DNA of 64,000 nt from JAEZBP01 sp963832725 (GCA_963832725.1 CAWHVG010000005.1:2728001-2792000), one strand, 5' to 3'. Numbered from the stretch's first letter, positions 19,580-29,825 are shown. Numbers and translations are program-made. The notes: generated by a model not told the origin, from the sequence alone.

Positions 19580-20552
19580 GTGTGGCGCCGTGCCGCCGGG
19601 CTCGTCTTTCTCGTCGCCTCTCTCGTCGCCGGCGTCGCTCGCGCGCAGGACGCGCAGAGCACGACGCAGGCTCCTCCCGCCGTGCAGGATGGAGGCACGC
19701 CGAGCACGCAGCGCGACGACGCGCAGCACATCGCGACCGGGTTCGCGCCCGACCCCTTGCGGCTGTCGGGCCAGACCCGCGGCGTGAGCCCGCTGAGCAG
19801 CACGGCCGCCGGGTGCCGCGGCTACGTGGGCGACGGCCCGGACCAGACGCTGCAGCTCGACTCGGAGTTCGTGTTCCTGCGCTTCTTCGTCGTCGCGCCG
19901 GAGGACGTCACACTCGCCGTGCACGGCCCGGACGGCGAGTGGCATTGCTCCGGCCGCCCACTCCTCGGCGCACCGCGGGAGCAGGGCGCATTTCCGGCCG
20001 GCCGCTACGAAGTGTGGATCGGCTCCATCCGCCCGCGAACCCAGGTCGACTACGAGCTGGCGGTCACCGAGTTCCACAGCGTCACGCCGATGACCGGGCA
20101 CACCTCGCAGGCGACGCCCGTCGGTGGAGGCGCCGAGATCGGCCTGCACACGCGCGCCGAGCACGGCCGCTTTCGGGATCGCCGGTTGCGCCGCGGGTTC
20201 TTGCCCGAATCCGCGCGAGGACGGGGGCGTCGCGGGCGGCAGCATCGAGGTCGACGTGCTCGGTGGCGGATGCCGCGGCCGAGTGGACGCCGAGCCGAGC
20301 CACATCCTGACCTTGCGCACCGCTTCGGACTACTTCCGCGTCCAGATCCGCGAGCCGGAGGGCCCGACCTCCCTGATCATCCGCACGCCGAGCGGGCAAT
20401 ACCTCTGCAGCTCGCCGGACGACGGCTCCCCCGACATCGAGCGCGACGCCTGGCCGGAGGGCGACTACCTGATCTGGGTCGGTGCCCGCGAGCCCGAGGG
20501 CGAACCCCGCTACCGCATCGAGTACACCGAGACGCGTCCGCCCGCCCAGTGA
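19580..20552 (+). CDS. Secreted protein with two copies of a beta domain (frame broken once near 20207)
   Basis: GTG 19580 starts MWRRAAGLVFLVASLVAGVARA, a clean Sec signal with AxA cleavage. Two homologous modules of about 100 residues follow. The first has DQTLQLDSEFVFLRFFVV and GRYEVWIGSIRP; the second has EPSHILTLRTASDYFRVQI and GDYLIWVGAREP. A Gly-rich Cys segment joins them. The frame changes at 20207-20211: reading GAATC as GATC gives FLPDPREDGGVAGGS and one protein of about 323 residues ending at 20552. The domain resembles extracellular bacterial pre-peptidase-like beta sandwiches, but I cannot name it. Probably envelope-exposed. Confidence 0.7.
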
Positions 20553-20641
20553 GCGCTCGGTGGCCGTCGCGCCCGCCCGCGGCGCGCGGTCGACGAAGGG
20601 AGGCTCTCGCCGGGCTCGCGGCGGGGTGCTACACGCCGCGC

Positions 20642-22314
20642 GTGGACGGCGACGAGGACATCGCGCGCCTCTTTGCGTGTCTCGAGACGCTGGAGGCGAT
20701 CGTCGAGGATCGCGGGCTCTTGGCGGCGCTCGACGAGGAGACGCGTCAGCGCTTGGTGATCGCGGCCGGGCGGGTGTCGCGGCCCGATCGCGCCGAGCTC
20801 CGCAAGCTGGCCAAGGCGCGGCGAAAGCAGCGACGCGACGCGATGAAGGCGCGCGATCAGGAGGTGCTCGACGCGACGGGGATCCGCGCGCTCCGCAGAG
20901 CGCAGGTCTTCGCGACGCCGAGCGCGCTCCCTCCTGGAACACCGCCGCCGGGGACACTGCCGACGGGGACACTGCCGACGGGGACACTGCCGACGGGGAC
21001 ACTGCCGACGGGGACACTGCCGACGGGGACACGCCGACGGGGACACTGCCGACGGGGACACTGCCGACGGGGACACTGCCGACGGGGACGCTGCCGACGG
21101 GGACACTGCCGACGGGGACACTGCCGACGGGAACACCGCCGACGGAGCGCGAGCTGGAGCAGGCCCGCAAGTGCTACGTCTGCAAGGCGCCTTTCCGCGA
21201 GGTCCACCCGTTCTATGACCAGATGTGCGGTCCCTGCGCGGCGCTGAACTGGGAGAAGCGTGCTCAGACGGCCGATCTCCGAGGCCGGGTGGCGCTGATC
21301 ACCGGCGCGCGCGTCAAGATCGGCTACCACGCGGCCATCAAGCTGCTGCGGGCGGGTGCGCGGGTGATCGTCACGACCCGCTTTCCTCACGACGCCGCGG
21401 CGCGCTATGCGCGGGAAGACGACTTCGAAGCGTGGCGCGACCGGCTCGCGATCTACGGGCTCGATCTGCGCCACACGCCGAGCGTGGAGGGCTTCTGCCA
21501 GCACGTGCTCGGCACCGAAGACCGGCTCGACTACATCCTGAACAACGCCTGCCAGACCGTGCGGCGCCCGCCGGGGTTCTACCGGCACCTCATGGATGGA
21601 GAGAGCCGCGGCGAGGTGCCGGCGCCCGCCCGGCCGCTCTTGTCCGGTCACGGCGAGCTGCGCCGGGCTCGCGCGCTGGCCCGGGCGAACGACACCTCGC
21701 TGCGCGGGCTCACCGAGTCCGCAGCGCTCTCCCAGATCGCGCTCTTGCCGGACGAGCTCGCGCCGGACCTGCACCTCTTCCCGGAGGGGGAGCTCGACGC
21801 CGATCTCCAGCAGGTGGATCTGCGCGACATCAACAGCTGGCGGCTGACTCTGGATCAGGTCCCGACGGTCGAGCTGCTCGAGGTGCAGCTCGTCAACGCG
21901 GTCGCGCCCTTCGTGCTCAACGGCCGGCTCCGCCCGCTGATGGCGCGGGGCGGCGAGCGCGACCGGCACATCGTGAACGTGAGCGCGATGGAGGGGCAGT
22001 TCTATCGCGAGTGGAAGACCGACCGCCATCCCCACACGAACATGGCGAAGGCGGCGCTGAACATGATGACCCGCACCTCGGCGGTCGATTACGTCAAAGA
22101 CGGCATCCACATGAACAGCGTCGACACCGGTTGGATCACCGACGAGGATCCGGCCGAGATCGCCACCCGCAAAGTGGAAGAGCACGGCTTCCACCCGCCG
22201 CTCGACGTGGTGGACGGCGCCGCGCGCATCGTGGACCCGATCTTCCACGGCGCCCGCACCGGCGAGCACGTGTACGGCCTCTTCCTGAAGGATTACCACC
22301 CCATTCCGTGGTGA
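20642..22314 (+). CDS. SDR-type protein with TLPTG minisatellite and zinc-ribbon-like insert (frame broken inside the repeat)
   Basis: GTG 20642 begins MDGDEDIARLFACLETLEA. About 95 helical, basic residues are followed by tandem TLPTG pentapeptides, then a CxxC...CxxC element (CYVCKAPFREVHPFYDQMC) and a Rossmann/SDR domain of about 340 residues (VALITGARVKIGYHAAIKLL, LNNACQTVRRPP, VNVSAMEGQ). The usual YxxxK catalytic Tyr is replaced: the aligned segment reads HTNMAKAAL. The N-terminal and SDR parts lie in different frames because one 15-bp repeat unit (21026-21039) is only 14 bp; both frames read TLPTG on their own side. I treat it as one gene. Family knowledge: this CxxC-SDR architecture recurs in bacteria as an uncharacterised oxidoreductase. 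Confidence 0.75.
20936..21144 (+). repeat. 15-bp minisatellite (GGGACACTGCCGACG), about 14 units, one unit 14 bp
   Basis: Tandem units of GGGACACTGCCGACG start at 20951, 20966, 20981, 20996, 21011, 21026 and so on, with degenerate end units. They encode TLPTG repeats. The unit at 21026-21039 lacks one T (GGGACACGCCGACG), which shifts the reading frame. All other units keep the 15-bp period. Such arrays expand and contract by slippage. Confidence 0.95.
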
Positions 22315-22371
22315 TCCGCGTCGGCTCCTCTGACGCCAGGCCAGTCACTGGGACGAGCGCTGGCCGAGCGC

Positions 22372-25129
22372 TCAGGGACCGGCCGCATCGGGCCGGCGCT
22401 CGGGCCACTGCGCCGGCCGAGGGGCGGTCGGGATGGCGAAGAAGAAGGTGCTCCCGTGCCCTGGTGTGCTCTCGACCCAGACGCGACCGCCGTGGGCCTC
22501 CACGATGCCTTTGACGATCGAGAGCCCCAGCCCGACGCCGGTCCGGTTCGGTCGACCGGCTTGCCAGAAGCGATCGAACACGTGAGGCAGCGCGTCGCTG
22601 CTGATCCCGGCGCCGGTGTCCGCCACCGAGAACACGACCTCGTCCTCGCGGGCGCTCGCGCCGACGGTGATGCAGCCCCCGGGCGACGTGAACTTGATCG
22701 CGTTGCCGATCAGGTTCTCGAAGATCTGCAGGAGTCGGTCGCGATCCGCCCACACGTTGGGCACCGTCGAGGGCAGCTCGGTGCGGAGCGTGATGGACGC
22801 TGCCGACGCCATCGTCCTCTGCGCCTCGACAACGTCCGCGATCAGGCTCGGTGCGGGCAGCGAGCTCGGCTCGATCGAGAGGTGCCCCGCCTCCAAGCGC
22901 GTGAGGTCCAGGAGATCGTTGACCAGTCGGTTCACGCGATGGGCCGCGCGCACGATCGCCTCCACCGGCCGGCGCGACCCCTGGGCTTGAGCCTGGACCA
23001 CCGCCGCCTGCATCAGGATCGCGCCGAGCGGGTTTCGGAGATCGTGCGCCACGATGCCGATGATCTCGTCGCGTGCCCGGATGGCCCGCGTGGCCAGGCC
23101 GTAGAGCCGCGCATTCTCGATGGCGAGCGAGGCGCGCACCGCGAGGTTCTCGACCAATCGAACGTCGGACGAGCGATAGGTATGGGACTCCGAGGCGGAG
23201 ATGAGCGCGAGGGCACCGAGCATGTTCCCGTGCGCCACGAGCGGCACCACGAGGATCGACTTGGGCTCGAGCGCGCGGAGCGCCTTCAGATGGGCTTCGC
23301 TCTGTGCGAACCCCTGGAGCATCTCGGGCGTGACCCGCTCCATCAGGACCGGCCGCCCGGTGTCGAGGGCCGCCCGGAGCAGATGGGGGCGGGTGGGATC
23401 GAGCTGGATCTCCTTCCCCAACTCGGCAATCCAGGCCTTCGCTGGATCACGGCTCTCGATCCGTCGCAACCGCAGGTCGCTGGCGACGACGTCGATGATG
23501 CAGGAGTCGGCCAGATCGCGCACCAAGAGCCGCGCGATCGTCCCGAGGGTCTCGTCGAGGTCGAGCGTGGTTGCGAAGAGGGCGCCCACCTCCGCCAGCA
23601 AGCTGTGCTCCCGCTCGTTCTGCCTTCGGGCCGTGATGTCGAGCTCGGTCCCCGCCATGCGGACGGGCCGTCCACGCTCGTCCCGGCCGAAGACCTTCCC
23701 CCAATCGAGCACCCAGAATCCAATCGCCCGACTTCGTGCGGGAGCGGTGCTCGACCTCGTACTCCGCCGTGCGTCCCGAGAGGTAGTCGTCGAGAACGCG
23801 CTGCACCGTCGGCAGATCATCGGGGTGAATCCCCGAGAGCCAGGTGTCCACGTGTCCCCGGATCTCGTCGGGCCGGTAGCCGCGCATCTCGGCCCACCGG
23901 GCGCTCAACACCACGTCGCCGCTCTCGATGTTCCAGTCCCACGCGCCGAGGTCGGCGCCGCGGAGCGCGAGCTCGACGCGTTCCTGCGCGGCGCGGAGCT
24001 CCTCCTCGTATTGCTTGCGCGCCGTGATGTCGTGGGTGATGCCGATCCCACCCACCAACACGTGGTGCTCGTCGAATTGCAGCTCGGCCTTCTCCCGCAC
24101 CCACTTGACCTCCCCGTCGTCGGTGACGACGCGGTGCTCGATGTCGTAGGGCTCTCCCCGCACGGCGGCCTGCCAGTGCTCGTCGACCATGGCGCGATCC
24201 TGCGGGTGGACGCGCTCGATGAACGCCTCGTAGGTCACCGGCTCGCCCGGAGGGACGCCGAAGATGCGGTAGCTCTCCTTGGACCACTCCAGCTCGTCTT
24301 TGCGGATGTCGAGCCGCCAGCTCCCCACACCCGCCACCGACTGCGCGCGGACCAGATCGTCGTGGCTCGCGCGGAGCGCCTCCTCGAGACGCCGGCGTAC
24401 CCTGACGTCGCGGAGAAATCCCTGCCATCGGCCGTCGGAGAGGATGCGCGCGCTGACTTCGACCGGCAGCTCGGTGCCGTCCTTGCGCCGGAGCGTCCAC
24501 TCTGCGAGCTGCCCCTGCCGTCCCCCATCGCGCTCCAGCGACCCTATCTCGGAGCGGGGAACGACGTCGGCGAGGTCCCTGCCGAGGATCTCGTCGAGCT
24601 GGTAGCCGAGCATGCGACACGCGGCGCCGTTCACGTCGGTGATCCGGCCCTCGGCGCTCACGACGAAGATGCCGTCCGGCGCCTGCTCGCGCAGCGTGCT
24701 CATCGCCTCGCTCGCTTCGCGGAGCCGATCGTTGGCGTGCTGGGCGGCCGACAGAGCGCTGACGCTTCGACGGTTCGATGCGCGCAGCCGACCCTGAAAG
24801 ACGCCGAAGAGCACGGCCGTCATGAAGAACACTCCGGTGGCGACGTAATCGCCGGCCGGAACCATGAAGGAACCCCGGGGAGGGAGGAAGAAGTAGAGCG
24901 CGCCGCCGGCCGAGATCGCCGCGGCGACGACGCCGGCACCCAGGCCTCCGATCCAGGCGCTGACGAAGACCGCCGGATAGAAGACGAACCAGACCGAGTG
25001 GCCAAAAAGAGGTCCGAACAGAAGCAGGACGAGGAACCCGACGACAGGCGGAAGGAGCGCGAGGAGAAAGCGCGCGAGGCTCTGGTCCGCGGCCTCCGGA
25101 GCGAGACCTTCCTGCCTCGGCGGGCTCAC
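22372..25129 (-). CDS. Multi-PAS hybrid-length sensor histidine kinase (frame broken once near 23716)
   Basis: About 918 residues after correction. GTG 25129 is preceded by GGAGG with 6-bp spacing. Order: four-helix membrane domain like KdpD/DUF4118 (about 20-115, GAGVVAAAISAGGALYFFLPP), at least four PAS/PAC domains (DGIFVVSAEGRITDVN, WSKESYRIFGVP, GAWDWNIESGDVVLS), a GAF domain (LRALEPKSILVVPLVAHG), HisKA (GIVAHDLRNPL, phospho-His) and HATPase (NLIGNAIKF, DTGAGI, GVGLGLSIVKGIVEAHGG). The frame changes at 23716-23720 within the last PAS; GAATC read as GATC gives GDWIWVLDWGKVF. No receiver domain or adjacent response regulator, so it is an orphan kinase. Probably senses redox, light or small ligands, as PAS/GAF kinases do. 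Confidence 0.88.
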
Positions 25130-25770
25130 GCCGCGCCTCCGAAGAGGTGCTCCGGTCGACCCCGCCGACCGGCCTCGTCGATTGGTGTGACGAGGCCGAG
25201 GGCGAACACCCCATGGGTCCCGCCGAGCTCACCGACGGGCAGCACCTCTGCGTCCTCGGGGCTCTCGCGTCGCCCCGACCGCCACGCCGCACCGGACCGT
25301 TGCGACCAGGCCCCTCGGCCGACCGTGACCGTGGGGCGCTGCGTCCCTCGAGCGGAGGGAACTGAATCGAGCGGCGCACCGGTGTACACGGGCACATTCC
25401 CCGGGATTCGGTAATGCAAGCGCCGCTCCAAAATGGAGGGCGGTCCGCTCCGTGCTGCGCCCACGCACTTCGCTTCCGCGGAAGTCGCGAAGAGGCTCGC
25501 ACCCGAGATCGATGCCGTGACCGACCAGACCGGCGTCTGCGGCGAGCGCATCGCGGTCCACGCTCGCACCGGTGGCGAGCTGCCTCCACGCTCGGAACGG
25601 AAGGAAGGGAGCTCGGCCGGTGAAGAGCCAGGGGCGGGCCGAGAACGGGCCCGCTCGAGGTGCAGATCGGCCACCCGCTCGACGGCAGCGCCAGGCTTGC
25701 CGGGGTCGAGCGGTGGCGGGGAGACTGTGATCGACCGCGTCACGCGTCGCCCGGAGCGACGCGCGGGGGA
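25130..25770. other. Gene-free stretch, 641 bp
   Basis: No convincing gene. A minus-strand ORF (25126-25743) overlaps the kinase start as GTGA. However, it is Arg/Ser/Pro-rich with poor third-position bias and no recognisable domain, so I do not call it. The promoter of the kinase is expected here, but no clear -35/-10 or sigma-54 element was found. Confidence 0.4.
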
Positions 25771-26277
25771 TCACTTCATACGGAAGACGATCATGCCGTG
25801 GTTCAGATCGTAGGGGGAGAGCGCCACCGTGACCCGATCGCCGAGGATCACGCGGATGCGGTAACGTCGCATACGGCCACACAGCTTCGCGCGGATGGTC
25901 GGTCCGGCGTCGGTCTCGACCTCGAACTGACCCCCTGCGAACACCTGGACGACGGTTCCGTCGAGCTTGACGTGATCCTCGCGGATCTCGTCGTCACCGC
26001 CTCCGCCGCCGCCGCCACCGCCGCCACGGCGTCGACCGCCCGAATCGTCCTCCCCGTCTTCCTCCGCCACGTCGTGCCACTCGTCCTCCTTGGTGTGGGT
26101 ATGTTGCCGGCGACCGCGTTCCCGTCGATTCGGGCGCTCGTTCACGCCGGTTGCGCGAGCAGCTTCATGGAGCATGGTCTCGCGCTTGTCCAGAGCTGCG
26201 CGCACGGGGACCCCCCGGGCGCAAGGTGCCGTGTGTATAGGAGCTTGAGCGGTCCGTGCAAGCAAACGGCGGTTCAT
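25771..26277 (-). CDS. infA-like: Translation initiation factor IF-1-like protein with long N-terminal arm
   Basis: The C-terminal 70 residues are a full IF-1 S1-fold: VKLDGTVVQVFAGGQFEVE, KLCGRMRRYRIRVILGDRV and LSPYDLNHGMIVFRMK line up with bacterial IF-1 along its length. IF-1 binds the ribosomal A site with IF-2 and IF-3. Here the domain is preceded by up to 98 extra residues, Arg/His-rich then acidic and ending in a poly-Gly run (GGGGGGGGGG). The 26277 ATG overlaps the stop of the GDPD gene (ATGA); an internal ATG at 26175 would give 134 residues. It may be a second, specialised IF-1 rather than the housekeeping copy, which usually lies elsewhere. Confidence 0.85.
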   Translation of the reverse strand: MNRRLLARTAQAPIHTAPCARGVPVRAALDKRETMLHEAARATGVNERPNRRERGRRQHTHTKEDEWHDVAEEDGEDDSGGRRRGGGGGGGGGGDDEIREDHVKLDGTVVQVFAGGQFEVETDAGPTIRAKLCGRMRRYRIRVILGDRVTVALSPYDLNHGMIVFRMK

Positions 26278-26993
26278 GCCCCAATTCCGGCTCGAAGTGC
26301 CGGTACGTCGTCGCTGATGAGCCCGGTCACTCCCAAGCTGGTGAGCCAGCGCGCCCGCTGCGGGTCGTTCACCGTCCAGGGATTGACGAAGAGGCCGCGG
26401 GCCCGCCAGCGACGCACGCGGCGTGGCGTGCAGATGGCCTCGTGGGGGTGGAGGCCGTCCGGTCGCAGCGCGCCAGCGAGCAGCCGCGCGCGGATTCGGC
26501 CGGTGTGCTCGTGGTCGAAGAGGAGCGCCAGCGGCACTCCGCGAACGTGTCGGCGGAGGTTGGCGAGGACCACCGGATCGAAGGTGGAGAGGAGGATCGC
26601 GTCCCGCTCGGCGCTTCTCCGTCGAGCGATCGCGGCCGCCACCGCCCGCACCGTCGCAGGTCGGTCGGGGACGTCGCCCTTCACCTCCACGTTCAGCCTC
26701 AGGCCGGCGCCGACCACCAGGTCGATGACCTCGTCGAGGAGCGGGACCCGCTCGGTCTCACCAATCCGGACCTCGCGGATCCGCTCCCACGGCAGCATCG
26801 CGATCCACGCTGCGCGGCCCGCGACCCGGCCGAGGTGCGCGTCGTGCGAGACCACGACCTCGCCGCTCCCGCAGGTTCGGACGTCGAGCTCCACGCCGTC
26901 GGCACCCTGCTCCACGGCCATCCGAAACGCCTTCAACGTGTTCTCCGGCGCGAGCCGGTTGGCGCCGCGATGAGCGTAGAGGACAGGTCTCAC
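26274..26993 (-). CDS. Glycerophosphodiester phosphodiesterase
   Basis: A 239-residue GDPD that hydrolyses glycerophosphodiesters to glycerol-3-phosphate and an alcohol. The TIM-barrel signatures are intact: AHRGANRLAPENT (HR and metal Glu), GVELDVR, and SHDAHLGR with the general-base His. C-terminal WTVNDPQRARWLTSLGVTGLISD is the standard last-strand motif. No signal peptide, so cytoplasmic. It overlaps the IF-1-like gene by 4 bp, an unusual pairing implying one mRNA. Upstream lies the APC-like transporter on the same strand. Confidence 0.93.
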   Translation of the reverse strand: MRPVLYAHRGANRLAPENTLKAFRMAVEQGADGVELDVRTCGSGEVVVSHDAHLGRVAGRAAWIAMLPWERIREVRIGETERVPLLDEVIDLVVGAGLRLNVEVKGDVPDRPATVRAVAAAIARRRSAERDAILLSTFDPVVLANLRRHVRGVPLALLFDHEHTGRIRARLLAGALRPDGLHPHEAICTPRRVRRWRARGLFVNPWTVNDPQRARWLTSLGVTGLISDDVPALRAGIGA

Positions 26994-27057
26994 TCGCCGA
27001 CGGTGCGCCTCGGGCCGAGCCTGCGCAAGAGTCCTGGACGGGCTCCGGGGCGCGCGC

Positions 27058-28341
27058 TCACTCGGCCGGGATGCCGAAGATCGTGATGGAGAGGCTGAGC
27101 AGGGCCAACGCGCCGCCAGCGACCATGTAGAGGCGGCGGTGCGGAATCTCTTTGTGCGAGTAAGCGGTCACCGCGGTCACGGTGCACTGGATCGCGTAGA
27201 AGAGCGCGAACGCACGCGACGCGAGGCTGATGATCGAGAGCACGTCGGTCATCCAGGTCAGCGTGACGGTGGCCGCGCCGATCAAGAGGTAGCCCCACCT
27301 CGAGTCGAGGCGCTTGGCGAAGAGGGTCCGCGTCAGGCCCGCGCAGCCGGCGTCGTCCGCCACCGCCGCCGAGAACTGGCTGCCGACGGCCGCGATGACG
27401 ATCAGTGTCGGCAGCACCGCCGCCACCGGCGCCACCAGCCGGACGATCGCGGTGACGTTCGCCTCCAGCTGCTGGCCGTCGAAGAGTGGCAGCATCAAGG
27501 AGACGAACACGAGGTAGATCGCGCTGGCGATGATCTGCGCGAGCCGCATGGTCCGCACGCGCTCCTCCGCCGGGTGCTCCGAGCCGAGGAAACGCGAGGT
27601 CTCGAAGCCCTGGACGACGATCAACAGACCCATGACCACGCGCGCCGCGTGCTCCGTGTCGGCGTCCGGCGCGAGGTGCGGCAGGGCCAGCTCGCCGCTC
27701 GCCGCCAGGATGCCGTCGTGGATGATCAGCCCGACGATCAGCGCCGCGATCATCCCGAGGTTGAGGCTGACGGCGTAGGTCTCCATGTTCTCGAGCGCCT
27801 TGAGGCCCCACGCCGCGCCGACGGCGGTGATGATCACGAGCACGCTCGTCGTCGTCACCCGCTGCCAGACCACGTCGTGCACGCCGAAGCGGTCCAGCAC
27901 GAACGCCGACAAGAGCTGCAAGTAGTAGGTGACCGAGACGGTGTACGCGCCCGCGAGCACGACGTGCGAGAGCTGCTCGAGCGGCTTCGTCAGGTGCTCG
28001 CCGTCGGGTAGCCAGTGCGTCTCGGAGAGCTCCTGGTGGCCGCGGTGCAGTCGGTGCTCGCCTTCCTCCTCGCCGCCTTCGAAGATCGGCTCGGCGTAGC
28101 GGATGTTGAAGCGGATCATCGCGCCGATGGAGAACGCGGTGATCAAGAGCGCCGCCATCGCGAAGGGCGCGTAGACGCCCGCTTCGCCGGCCACGAGCGG
28201 CGCCGAGACGAGGAAGCCGCTGCCCATGATCGAGGCGAGGGGGGTGACGGTCGCCTTCCACGCCCGCGAGTCGCGGATGCGCGGCGTGAAGGCCAGCACG
28301 GCGGCGACCGCGAGCGCCGCGACGGCAATCGCAGCGCTCAC
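27058..28341 (-). CDS. APC-superfamily-like integral membrane transporter
   Basis: About 427 residues from GTG 28341 (a TTG at 28410 is the longer alternative). Ten to eleven hydrophobic helices are visible. They include TPLASIMGSGFLVSAPLV, where an unwound GSGFL motif resembles the substrate site of amino-acid/polyamine/organocation transporters. Other helices are LGMIAALIVGLII and AVLPTLIVIAAVGSQFSAAV, with an acidic His-rich loop (EGGEEEGEHRLHRGH). Fold assignment is by helix pattern and the GSGF motif; the substrate cannot be deduced. It lies 64 bp upstream of the GDPD gene on the same strand and may be in the same operon. Confidence 0.75.
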   Translation of the reverse strand: MSAAIAVAALAVAAVLAFTPRIRDSRAWKATVTPLASIMGSGFLVSAPLVAGEAGVYAPFAMAALLITAFSIGAMIRFNIRYAEPIFEGGEEEGEHRLHRGHQELSETHWLPDGEHLTKPLEQLSHVVLAGAYTVSVTYYLQLLSAFVLDRFGVHDVVWQRVTTTSVLVIITAVGAAWGLKALENMETYAVSLNLGMIAALIVGLIIHDGILAASGELALPHLAPDADTEHAARVVMGLLIVVQGFETSRFLGSEHPAEERVRTMRLAQIIASAIYLVFVSLMLPLFDGQQLEANVTAIVRLVAPVAAVLPTLIVIAAVGSQFSAAVADDAGCAGLTRTLFAKRLDSRWGYLLIGAATVTLTWMTDVLSIISLASRAFALFYAIQCTVTAVTAYSHKEIPHRRLYMVAGGALALLSLSITIFGIPAE

Positions 28342-28741
28342 GTGGCGCGAAGCCCGGGTCGGAGGCGCGTCATGGCCGCAAAGACTGGCGCTCTCCCAGG
28401 TTGGGGTCAACGCGCTCGGAACCCAGCTTTCCGCGATCCGCGGGCTCCGCGCTTCGCGTCGGCGACCGACTCACCACGGGCTCGTTCAGCTCGGCGACGG
28501 AGGTGCTCCCGCCGTCCGCGCGCACGGACCTGATCGCGCGGCGCAGGAAGATCGCCAGGGGGAAGGCGACACGCCCGGTCTGACGGGTCCGGAGTCGAAT
28601 GTGACCTCCGACGCCGCCGCCCGCGTGAGCCGTGAATCGCGCCCCACGATCGCGACATTCGCGTCAGGGCTCGTGCATCAGCGGTTCGACCTGGACCGTC
28701 GGAAACTTGCCATCTGTCGCACTTTTCCTCCACTGGAGAAC
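28342..28741. other. Gene-free stretch, 400 bp
   Basis: Lies between divergent genes. The only ORFs are Arg/Ser-rich frames without bias. It presumably carries both promoters, but no confident element is visible. Confidence 0.4.
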
Positions 28742-29137
28742 ATGGTTGCCAAGGCGAAGGACCGATGGATCGTCCATTGCACAGCGATGAGACGGCCGAT
28801 GAGACGCACACCCACGACGAGCTCGAACGACCGAGCGGACATCCTCAAGCGGCGGGCTCGACGCCACGCGAAGAAGGGTGACTACCGCAAGGCGGCGCTG
28901 GCGCTCCGAGAGCAGGTGGCGCTGACGGGTGACGCGCCCTCGTGGGTGGCGCTGGGAGACATGCTGCGGCGCGCAAGGCGCATCCCCGAAGCGCTCAACG
29001 CACTGCGTCAGGGCATGTACCTACACCGCCGGGCCGGCGCCGACGGGCGGGCGCGGACGGTGGCGCGGATGATCGTCGCCCTCGATCCGTGGGACGCGAA
29101 GGCGGCGCGCTACGGCGGGCTCGAGCGCGCGAGCTGA
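28742..29137 (+). CDS. Short TPR-like hypothetical protein
   Basis: ATG 28742 is preceded by GGAGAAC, a good ribosome-binding site. The 131 residues start with a basic stretch (MRRPMRRTP) and contain two to three TPR-like helical hairpins (GDYRKAALALREQVALTGD, WVALGDMLRRARRIPEALNA). No TM or signal. Probably a small scaffold or regulatory protein; function unknown. Convergent with the NAD(P)-binding gene 7 bp away. Confidence 0.6.
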   Translation: MVAKAKDRWIVHCTAMRRPMRRTPTTSSNDRADILKRRARRHAKKGDYRKAALALREQVALTGDAPSWVALGDMLRRARRIPEALNALRQGMYLHRRAGADGRARTVARMIVALDPWDAKAARYGGLERAS

Positions 29138-29143
29138 GCCGCG

Positions 29144-29779
29144 TCAGCTGGCGATGTACGGCGCTTCGCGCAGGTAGGTCCCGTCGGCGAGCGCGCTCAG
29201 CATGAAGTCGGCGACGTCGGCGCGGGCGATGGACGAGCCACGCGGCGGCAGCCCGTCCATGGCGACGCGGTAGCGACCGGTCCGCGGCCCGTGGGTGAGA
29301 CGAGGCGGGAGCACGACGGTGTACTCGGTGTCGCTGGCCTCGATGGCGCGCTGCTGAGCCGCCGAATCCCGCATCGGGTGCTTCAACAGACCGTTCCTCA
29401 GCACCCAGAAGAGCACCTTGCGGAGCCGCGTCTGATGCTTGCTCGCATCACGCAGCGCACCCGACGCGCCGAGCACGATCAGTCGTTTCACGTCGTGCGC
29501 TCGCATCCCGGCCATGATGTTGGCGCTGGCGCGCTCGAGCAGATCGTCGGTCTTCAGATCCCGCGCGCCGAGCGCGGAGAGGACCGCGTCCTGCCCCTCG
29601 ATGGCGCTCGTGACGGCGTCTGCGTCGGTGACGTCGCCCTGCACCACACGAACCTCGTCGCGCTCGTCGAACGTGGCCGGGTTGCGGACGAAGGCGGTGA
29701 TCTCGTGCCCGCGTGCCCGGCCCTGGCGGACCAGCTCGAGCCCCGTGCCACCGCTGGCTCCGAAGACGACGATCTTCAT
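29144..29779 (-). CDS. NAD(P)-binding atypical SDR (NmrA-like)
   Basis: A 211-residue Rossmann protein with MKIVVFGASGGTGLELVRQG (GxxGxxG) at the N-terminus, RNPA after beta2 (NADP-type Arg) and VVQGDVTDADAV after beta3. The catalytic YxxxK of classical SDRs is not evident, as is usual in NAD(P)H-binding sensor-type or flavin-reductase-like members. Start MKIVVFG is firm; the longer frame upstream shadows the peroxiredoxin. Transcribed in the same direction as the peroxiredoxin with 46 bp between them, suggesting a redox-related pair. Confidence 0.88.
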   Translation of the reverse strand: MKIVVFGASGGTGLELVRQGRARGHEITAFVRNPATFDERDEVRVVQGDVTDADAVTSAIEGQDAVLSALGARDLKTDDLLERASANIMAGMRAHDVKRLIVLGASGALRDASKHQTRLRKVLFWVLRNGLLKHPMRDSAAQQRAIEASDTEYTVVLPPRLTHGPRTGRYRVAMDGLPPRGSSIARADVADFMLSALADGTYLREAPYIAS

Positions 29780-29825
29780 GGCGCCGAGCTTCGGGCCACC
29801 GCGCTCTACTGGCAAGTGCGCCGCG

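Noticed and set aside
20300..20640. LPTG repeats as sortase substrates
   Set aside because: They are internal, not followed by a hydrophobic helix and basic tail, and no sortase gene is seen.
20936..21144. Possible CRISPR array
   Set aside because: Units are directly adjacent 15-mers with no spacers and encode TLPTG in frame.
25126..25743. 206-codon minus-strand ORF overlapping the kinase start as GTGA
   Set aside because: Poor codon bias, Arg/Ser/Pro-rich composition and no recognisable domain despite the neat overlap.
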